This document shows positions 58,814 through 64,000 of a stretch of DNA of 64,000 bases, piece after piece. Positions within the stretch are counted from its first letter, which is position 1. Each line of letters opens with the position of its first letter. Source of the DNA: Deinococcus fonticola (lineage in GTDB: Bacteria > Deinococcota > Deinococci > Deinococcales > Deinococcaceae); NCBI RefSeq assembly GCF_004634215.1, contig NZ_SMMH01000006.1:1-64000 (forward strand), read 5' to 3'. Both the position numbers and the translations under genes were made by a program. The notes under the pieces were generated by a model. That model saw only the letters and a program-made list of their open reading frames with translations. It did not search any database and was not told where the DNA came from.

Positions 58814-59578
58814 TCAGGGCTGCTCGGGTTTGGGTTCCTTACTTTTTCCGGGCTTGCCTTTCCCGAGTTTGCCCTGGCGGCTTTGCACCTCCTGAAAGTG
58901 CGCGTTCAGTTCCGGCCAGAGTTTCTGCACTGTGCGGCGGGCACGGTTTCTGGCCCCGCTTTCCTGCTTGATCAGGGCCTCCTGGTGACCGTGTGGCCAG
59001 TCGTGCGCCACCGCGTCCAGCACCACTTCGGCGTCCTGCATGCGGCCCAGGGCGTCCAGCGTGTCCTTCAGGATTTTGGGGGCAGGCGCCAGGACCTCGT
59101 GCGTGTAACGGTACTGCTTCAAGGCCTTGCGCCACTCGTGCCAGACGACCGAATCGCTGGCTTTCAGGACGGTGGCGGCGTCCTCCTGAAGGCGTTGTGA
59201 CTGTTTGAGCAAGGCGCTGCGGGCTTTTTTCTTGAAGTTGCCGGGGCGCTCGGGCACGCGCGGCAGTTCCGGAAGGTGCAGGTCGGCCAGCAGGCCCTGG
59301 CGTTTCTCGGCCCAGGCCTGCTCGAACTGCGCAATTTCCGGCAACGGGGCTTTCAGGCGCTTCAGGGCACTGGTGATGTGCTCGCCGGTCACGTCGTGGT
59401 CACGCAGGGGAGCCACGGCGCGGCGCAGGTCACGCCAGGCCCGCCTGGCCTTGCGGGGGGCGCCGTCCAGGCTCAATTCCGCCCCGATCTGCCGGGACAG
59501 CTTGCGGGTCTCGTGCACGGCCTGCGGTTCGCCGCGCTCCAGGGCTTCGCGCAGGGGTCTGAATTCGTTAGCTTTCAC
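58814..59578 (-). CDS. CHAD-domain protein
   Basis: This 254-residue protein is a CHAD (conserved histidine alpha-helical) domain: VHETRKLSRQIGAELSL near the start (first conserved His in AVHETRK), LRRAVAPLRDHDVTGEHI, then the second repeat VVWHEWRKALKQYRYTHEVL and LGRMQDAEVVLDAV. CHAD domains bind inorganic polyphosphate and often sit with polyphosphate-related genes; none is adjacent here. The protein ends with a Lys/Gly/Pro-rich tail (GKLGKGKPGKSKEPKPEQP). It converges on the ABC exporter gene. Confidence 0.92.
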   Translation of the reverse strand: MKANEFRPLREALERGEPQAVHETRKLSRQIGAELSLDGAPRKARRAWRDLRRAVAPLRDHDVTGEHITSALKRLKAPLPEIAQFEQAWAEKRQGLLADLHLPELPRVPERPGNFKKKARSALLKQSQRLQEDAATVLKASDSVVWHEWRKALKQYRYTHEVLAPAPKILKDTLDALGRMQDAEVVLDAVAHDWPHGHQEALIKQESGARNRARRTVQKLWPELNAHFQEVQSRQGKLGKGKPGKSKEPKPEQP

Positions 59579-59740
59579 GTCTTCACGTTATAGCGGTAAT
59601 GGCGCGGGCAGGGGTGACGCAGACGAAGGTGACTCAGGCGAGAGGGCCGGCCTCTCGTGAACCACACGACTGATCGGCTATGCGGAACTGTGACCGTGAC
59701 GGACTTGGTGCGGGCAGGCCTTTCAGCGGATGATGAGGCC

Positions 59741-60241
59741 ATGAAACACACCAGGACGTGGACGGACGTTTACGGCAGTGCCTGCGCCAGTTTCGAGGGC
59801 CGCCCCGGCGGGCACACCTGGCTGGTGGCGGCGCCGCCCGAACTGGCCCACGCGGTGCCGGCGGCGCTGGAGGGCGTGGACGCCAAGGGCAGCGTTGAAC
59901 TGCTGGTGCACGACGGCCTGACGCCGCTGCTGGGCCGGTTGCGGGAAGTTCAGCCGCGCGGCGTGCTGATCGTGGCCCCCAGGGCCCTGCCGGCGGGCCC
60001 CGCCGTGACGCTGGCGGCCCGGCAGGTCACGACGGAAGCGGGCGGCTCTTACAGCGAGGGCGGGAGCTTTCCGGAGTGGACGGGTTGGGCGCCGCAGGGC
60101 AAGAAAAGCCGCGCCAGAGGCGGGGAGTGCGCGGCGGCCAGCGCCGTGACCTCACTGGACGTGCCGGTGGTGGTGACCACGGCGGCCGAGGTGGGGACAG
60201 CCCTGGAAGCCTGGCTGGATGCCACCCCTCACGGACGCTGA
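59741..60241 (+). CDS. Hypothetical protein
   Basis: This 166-residue protein ([12 protein letters not shown] start) is not one I recognise. It has alternating strands and helices in the first 90 residues ([56 protein letters not shown]), consistent with a small alpha/beta fold, then a glycine- and serine-rich stretch and a C-terminal [17 protein letters not shown]. An earlier in-frame ATG at 59657 adds 28 residues, of uncertain value. It is a single gene between a CHAD gene and a small reverse ORF. Confidence 0.6.
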   Translation: MKHTRTWTDVYGSACASFEGRPGGHTWLVAAPPELAHAVPAALEGVDAKGSVELLVHDGLTPLLGRLREVQPRGVLIVAPRALPAGPAVTLAARQVTTEAGGSYSEGGSFPEWTGWAPQGKKSRARGGECAAASAVTSLDVPVVVTTAAEVGTALEAWLDATPHGR

Positions 60242-60286
60242 GCGGGACAACACTGCCTGACCCGCGTTTACCCACGCGCAAGTGGT

Positions 60287-60397
60287 TTACTCGTCGCAAC
60301 CGAGGGCCCGCAGAACGTCGAGCATGTCAACCGGGCGCGCCGCGCGGGGTGGGGCAGGTTTGGGGGTGATCCGTAACCATCGCAGGAAACGTTGCAT
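60287..60397 (-). CDS. Small 36-residue protein
   Basis: A GGAGGG site lies four bases before an ATG that opens 36 codons: MQRFLRWLRITPKPAPPRAA, then RPVDMLDVLRALGCDE. The basic, Pro-rich N terminus and the acidic helical C terminus (VDMLDVLRALG) look protein-like, and the ribosome site is one of the best in the region. It lies in a 444-bp gap otherwise without genes. The function is unknown. Confidence 0.6.
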   Translation of the reverse strand: MQRFLRWLRITPKPAPPRAARPVDMLDVLRALGCDE

Positions 60398-60685
60398 GAA
60401 GCCCTCCATAGAGCGAAGCCGACAGAAAACTGACGCCAATCTGATTTAAGATGAGGGAAAGTTTAATAAATCGTTCAGCTGTCTGGATGAGAAGTTTTTC
60501 ATGGCAAAAATGACAGGCTTCTGACGGAGAAGCGCTGTCCTATCTATGAACTGTTCGCCTTCGGAAAAACACTGAGCAGTACGCCTCATCCCGCTTGAGG
60601 TCGCCTACGCTTAGTGCATTAGGGCGCCGGATAGCACAAGCGACAGGCTGTGCCCACCCCCAGCGATCCCTCCGAAGGGGGACGC
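60398..60685. other. Intergenic region, no gene recognised
   Basis: These 288 bp between the small ORF and the MFS gene end are AT-richer in the first half (60430-60500). I see no RNA gene, clear hairpin terminator or ORF of note. The last 60 bp carry short GC repeats near the MFS stop. Confidence 0.4.
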
Positions 60686-61885
60686 CTAGCCGGGCTGCGA
60701 AGTGGGCCGCACCATCCGGAAAGCGGCGCCACTGAGCAGGGCCACCAGCACTGCGCCCAGCAGGGCGATGCCCAGCGCCGCCCGCAACCCGAAAGCGTCC
60801 GCCACGAAACCGATGGCGGGCGGGCCGAGCAGAAACCCGCCGTAGCCCAGGGTCGCCACCTGCGCGATGCCCTTGCCGTGCAGCGCGTGACCTGCCGTAC
60901 CGTACATCACCGGCACCACGTTGCTGAGACCCAGTCCCGAAAGCGCGAAGCCCAGCGTGGCCGGCACAGGGTGCGGCACCAGCAGCACCAGCGCCATCCC
61001 GGCAGCGGTCACGGCGGAGCCGACGCGCACGATCTGCTGGTCGCCCAACTGGGTGCGCAGGCGATCCCCGAACCAGCGTCCCGTGGTCATGGCCGCCACG
61101 AACGCCGCATAACCTATACCCGCTGGGCCACCGGGCAGGTGCAGAACATCACGGAAGTACAGTGAAGCCCAGTCGTAATTGGCCCCCTCCGACAGCATGC
61201 CCAGGGCGCACAGCAGGCCCAGCAGCAGCACCAGCGGGTTGAGTCGCCCGGTCGTTTCCTGCGGCCCGGAAGCCTCCGAAGCGGCCAGGTCAGGAATCAG
61301 GGCGCGGCCGGCCCACAGCGCCAGCAGGGCGCCGATCCCCACGACTGCCGACACGTGGGTCAGCATGGCCACCCGGCCCACCAGCAGCGTCCCCAGCAGC
61401 GCCCCCACCACCCCACCCAGGCTGAAGTAGGCGTGCAGGCGACTCATGACGGGCCGGCGCAGGGTCTTTTCGACTGTCACGCCCTGCGCGTTCATGGCAA
61501 CGTCCAGGCTGCCGTTCAGGGCCCCCAGCAGCGCCAGCGCAGCGATAAGGGTGGACAGGTCGAGCATCAGGAAGGGCAGGGCCAGGCTCAGCAGGGTCAG
61601 CACCACCAGCAGGCGGGTGACGCGATCACTGCCCCAGCGGGCGATCCAGTGGCCGGTCAGCGGCATGGTCAGCAGGCTGCCGATCCCGACGGCCAGCAGC
61701 GCCAGACCGATCTGCGCGGCGCTGAGGTGCAGGTGGTCGCGCACGCCCGGAATATTCACTGCCCAGGTGGCAAACAGCAGACCGTTCAGCAGAAAAATCA
61801 GGCTGATGCTGTGGCGGGCGCGCTCCGCCTGACCGGGCGTGGCGCTCAGAGGAAGGCCGGGTTGGTTGGGTAAGGCGCTGGGCAT
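60686..61885 (-). CDS. MFS transporter
   Basis: This 399-residue transporter has twelve hydrophobic helices and the MFS loop 2-3 pattern TGHWIARWGSDRVTRLLVV (motif A-like), with repeat symmetry between the halves. AGGAG lies ten bases before the ATG at 61885. It is divergent from a LacI-family regulator and is near galE, so a sugar or sugar-derivative substrate is plausible. The family resembles fucose/galactose-permease-like and YbjJ-type carriers, but the substrate cannot be named. Confidence 0.88.
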   Translation of the reverse strand: MPSALPNQPGLPLSATPGQAERARHSISLIFLLNGLLFATWAVNIPGVRDHLHLSAAQIGLALLAVGIGSLLTMPLTGHWIARWGSDRVTRLLVVLTLLSLALPFLMLDLSTLIAALALLGALNGSLDVAMNAQGVTVEKTLRRPVMSRLHAYFSLGGVVGALLGTLLVGRVAMLTHVSAVVGIGALLALWAGRALIPDLAASEASGPQETTGRLNPLVLLLGLLCALGMLSEGANYDWASLYFRDVLHLPGGPAGIGYAAFVAAMTTGRWFGDRLRTQLGDQQIVRVGSAVTAAGMALVLLVPHPVPATLGFALSGLGLSNVVPVMYGTAGHALHGKGIAQVATLGYGGFLLGPPAIGFVADAFGLRAALGIALLGAVLVALLSGAAFRMVRPTSQPG

Positions 61886-61941
61886 ACGTTGGTTTTCTCC
61901 TGAAATGGTGCGCGGGTACAGCGCTGCTGCACAGATATGAT

Positions 61942-61955
61942 CTGAATCGATACAG
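61942..61955. promoter_or_regulatory. LacI-family operator-like palindrome upstream of the MFS gene
   Basis: CTGAATCGATACAG is a palindrome with one mismatched pair and the central CG that LacI-family operators share. It lies 57 bp before the MFS start codon in the region expected for its promoter. It is probably bound by the divergent LacI-type protein (inference). Confidence 0.5.
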
Positions 61956-62170
61956 CTTTCTCTAAAGGATACGACATCCCGCTGATTCCGGGGAGCACGG
62001 AGTTGCGCCGCGCCTGGCTGGCCCGCCTTCACCCACCCGACTTCAGCAACATGCTGGAGTCATCGGAAAGGCATAATACGCACGGCGTCTAATTGCAGAG
62101 GATGACGGGAAAGCGCCGCCATCGTCTGCCATCTCCCGCAGCGCGTATTTTTGCTGCTCACTTCGGTTCG

Positions 62171-62213
62171 GGAAATATCGCCACAAAACAAGCGATATTT
62201 CCGCAAGTAGTAT
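62171..62213 (+). promoter_or_regulatory. Long palindrome overlapping the lacI-type gene promoter
   Basis: Perfect 11-bp arms GGAAATATCGC (62171-62181) and GCGATATTTCC (62192-62202) are separated by 10 bp, so half-sites lie two helical turns apart. A -10-like TAGTAT (62208-62213) follows at once, and the matching -35 position falls in the spacer. The layout suits autorepression. Confidence 0.6.
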
Positions 62214-62229
62214 CAGCTATCATCCGGTC

Positions 62230-63297
62230 ATGACGCCCGCCCAGCCGCGTTCACGGGGCCACTCCAGGCCTACCCTGCGCGATGTGGCCCGGGCCCTCCA
62301 GGTCAGCGTCGCCACCGTCAGCAACGCCTACAACCGGCCCGACCAGCTTTCCGGCGAACTGCGCGACAGAATCCTGACGGCCGCGCGCGACATGGGCTAC
62401 CCCGGCCCCAACCCGCTGGCCCGCAGCCTGCGGCGCGGCAAGACCGGTGTCATCGCCCTGGTGTACGACGCCCCGTTGAACTACGCTTTCGCCGACCCCG
62501 CCGCCTCACTGTTCCTGGGTACCCTGGCCGCCACCATCCAGACCCAGGGCCTGAACCTGCTGCTGCTGGCCTGCCCGGACAGCACCGAACCTGTGCGGGC
62601 GGCCAGTGTGGACGGCTTCATCGTGTACTGCTCCGCCGAACAGAGCGAACTGCTGGGTACGGTTCTGGCGCGCGCCCTGCCCACGGTTCTGGTAGAGCAG
62701 CGCCCACGTCCCGGTACCTCGCAGGTGGGCATCGACGACCTGCAAGGGGCCCAGGAGGCTGCCCGGCACCTGGCCGAACTGGGTCACACCCACATCGGGA
62801 TTCTGCCGCTGGAAATCACCAAGGACTACTGCCCGGATCCCGTCACGCCGCAGCGCGAGGCCGGCACCAACTCCCTGACCACCGCGCGCCGCTTCCAGGG
62901 ATACCGCCAGGGTGCGCCACAGGCCCACTTCCATATTCTGGAAACCGCGCAGAACACCCCCCAGGAAGGCGAGGAACGCGCCCGCGAACTCCTGACGCGC
63001 TACCCCCAGATTACCGCCCTGCTGTGCATGAGTGACGTCCTGGCCCACGGCGCGCTGAACGCCGCCCGCAGCCTGGGCCGCCGGGTTCCGCAAGACCTGA
63101 GCATCATCGGGTTCGACGACCTGCCCAGCAGCGAACCGCTGAACCTCACCAGCGTCTGGCAGCCCACCGCCGACAAGGGCCGCCAGGCCGGCGAGGCGCT
63201 GCTGGCGCAGCTGGCCGGTGACTCCCCCAGCACGGTGACCCTGCCCACGCGCCTGGTGGTGCGTGGAACCACCGGGAAAACAGGCGGCAGGTCATAA
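62230..63297 (+). CDS. LacI-family transcriptional regulator
   Basis: This 355-residue repressor has the LacI helix-turn-helix (TLRDVARALQVSVATVSNAYNRPDQLSGELRDRIL) with hinge NPLARSLRRGKTGVIAL and a periplasmic-binding-like sensor domain (ending VPQDLSIIGFDDLPSSEPL, TSVWQPTADKGRQAGEAL). It probably controls the divergent MFS transporter and itself, through the two palindromes in the 344-bp gap, and perhaps galE, which lies 120 bp downstream on the same strand. The effector is likely a sugar. Confidence 0.92.
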   Translation: MTPAQPRSRGHSRPTLRDVARALQVSVATVSNAYNRPDQLSGELRDRILTAARDMGYPGPNPLARSLRRGKTGVIALVYDAPLNYAFADPAASLFLGTLAATIQTQGLNLLLLACPDSTEPVRAASVDGFIVYCSAEQSELLGTVLARALPTVLVEQRPRPGTSQVGIDDLQGAQEAARHLAELGHTHIGILPLEITKDYCPDPVTPQREAGTNSLTTARRFQGYRQGAPQAHFHILETAQNTPQEGEERARELLTRYPQITALLCMSDVLAHGALNAARSLGRRVPQDLSIIGFDDLPSSEPLNLTSVWQPTADKGRQAGEALLAQLAGDSPSTVTLPTRLVVRGTTGKTGGRS

Positions 63298-63417
63298 AAG
63301 TCGGGGCTGACGAGCATTGACCGCAATCATCATGTCCCAGCCAACTTTTCCCCAATTCCTCAAGGCGTCCCGCGCCCCCATTTGCTTTCTGTAACCTTCG
63401 CTGGGCATGCTGGAAGG

Positions 63418-64000
63418 GTGAAGATTCTGGTGGTGGGTGGGGCCGGGTATATCGGTTCGCATACGGTGCGGCAGCTGCGCCGGGCGGGGCACGAAGCGGT
63501 GGTGTTCGACAACCTTTCGAGCGGTCACGCCGGAGCGTTGCCGGGTGACGTGACGCTGGTGCGCGGCGACCTGCTGGACGCCCAGAGCGTCAGGGACACG
63601 CTGACGGCGCACCAGCCGGACGCGGTGATTCACTTCGCGGCGCTGATCGAGGTGGGCGAGAGTATGCGTGCCCCGGCCCGGTACTACCGCAACAACGTGG
63701 TCGGCAGCCTGAACCTGCTGCAAGGCATCGTGGAGACGCGCAAGATTCCGCTGGTATTTTCCAGCACCGCCGCCGTGTACGGCACCACCGACGCCGTGCC
63801 CATCCCCGAGGACGCCCCCATGCAACCCGAGAGCGTGTACGGCGAGACGAAACTGATGACCGAACGTATGATCCACGCTTTCGGTGCGGCGCACGGGCTA
63901 CCCTACGTGATCCTGCGCTACTTCAACGTGTGCGGGGCCGCGCCCGAAGGGGACATCGGCGAGGCGCACGCCAACAAGACGCACCTGATCGAGCTGGCGT
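63418..64000 (+). CDS. galE: UDP-glucose 4-epimerase GalE (runs off window end)
   Basis: The first 194 codons are visible. The GTG at 63418 starts MKILVVGGAGYIGSHTVRQL, with the NAD-binding GGAGYIGS motif. Next come the conserved VFDNLSSGH, VIHFAALIEVGES, the active-site FSSTAAVYG and the YGETK (Tyr-x3-Lys) pair, then LRYFNVCGA. The enzyme interconverts UDP-glucose and UDP-galactose for galactose use and surface polysaccharide. The 3' part is beyond the window. It may be linked to the LacI-type regulator just upstream. Confidence 0.93.
   Translation, partial: MKILVVGGAGYIGSHTVRQLRRAGHEAVVFDNLSSGHAGALPGDVTLVRGDLLDAQSVRDTLTAHQPDAVIHFAALIEVGESMRAPARYYRNNVVGSLNLLQGIVETRKIPLVFSSTAAVYGTTDAVPIPEDAPMQPESVYGETKLMTERMIHAFGAAHGLPYVILRYFNVCGAAPEGDIGEAHANKTHLIELA

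Overview
The window looks like a chromosomal segment of a Deinococcus species. It is GC-rich throughout. Markers include a DrRRA-type response regulator next to RNase J, a protein joining an HRDC domain to a dead PLP-enzyme-like domain, a 23S rRNA gene with its own promoter rather than an upstream 16S gene, and several -10 boxes sitting 5-9 nt from the start codon (leaderless-style transcription). Genes are dense, on both strands, and mostly housekeeping. All identifications come from reading the sequence; no database search was run.

Layout. 1-840: 5' part of a 23S rRNA gene (minus strand), its promoter and a bidirectional terminator. 840-4490: branched-chain amino acid ABC transporter (livF, a fused livM-livG, livH) with a TetR-like operator but no binding-protein gene. 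4858-16389: membrane-anchored EEP phosphatase/nuclease, flavin reductase, GHL10-type glycoside hydrolase, dnaX, DUF2339 membrane protein, Fur-family regulator, birA. 16519-22220: CAP-domain secreted protein, a leucine-dehydrogenase-like protein without its catalytic lysine, udk, and a DUF5693-csaB pair for cell-wall polymer pyruvylation. 22410-29093: TRIC-type channel, rpmF, a cis-prenyltransferase, a secreted protein, the HRDC fusion, threonine dehydratase, and a possible nuclease-fold protein. 29185-31644: [2Fe-2S] ferredoxin and a BtuCD-type transporter under a cobalamin riboswitch with a terminator platform. 31668-36495: HIT protein, plsC, xseB, flavin reductase, alkA, secreted subtilase. 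36869-39992: YbaY-like protein, a truncated phosphoesterase remnant, an intact IS4-family element (26-bp perfect inverted repeats, 12-bp target duplication), xdhC.

40151-47302 is the most unusual region. A LuxR-type regulator is followed by a 28-bp dyad and a tight five-gene operon: four tandem paralogous secreted proteins, each with a family-specific N-terminal module and a C-terminal PDZ domain, then a lipoprotein peptide-binding protein (SBP family 5). No protease or permease is present. I infer an envelope peptide- or protein-handling system and know of no description of it.

47326-58802: RNase J, DrRRA, a stand-alone receiver, a WGxxGxxG-CTERM protein, HD and HNH proteins, MarC, SH3-excalibur protein, hemC, rpoZ, leucyl aminopeptidase, and an ABC exporter. 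58814-64000: CHAD protein, a hypothetical protein, a 36-aa small protein, and an MFS transporter divergent from a LacI-family regulator with two operator-like palindromes, then galE running off the end.
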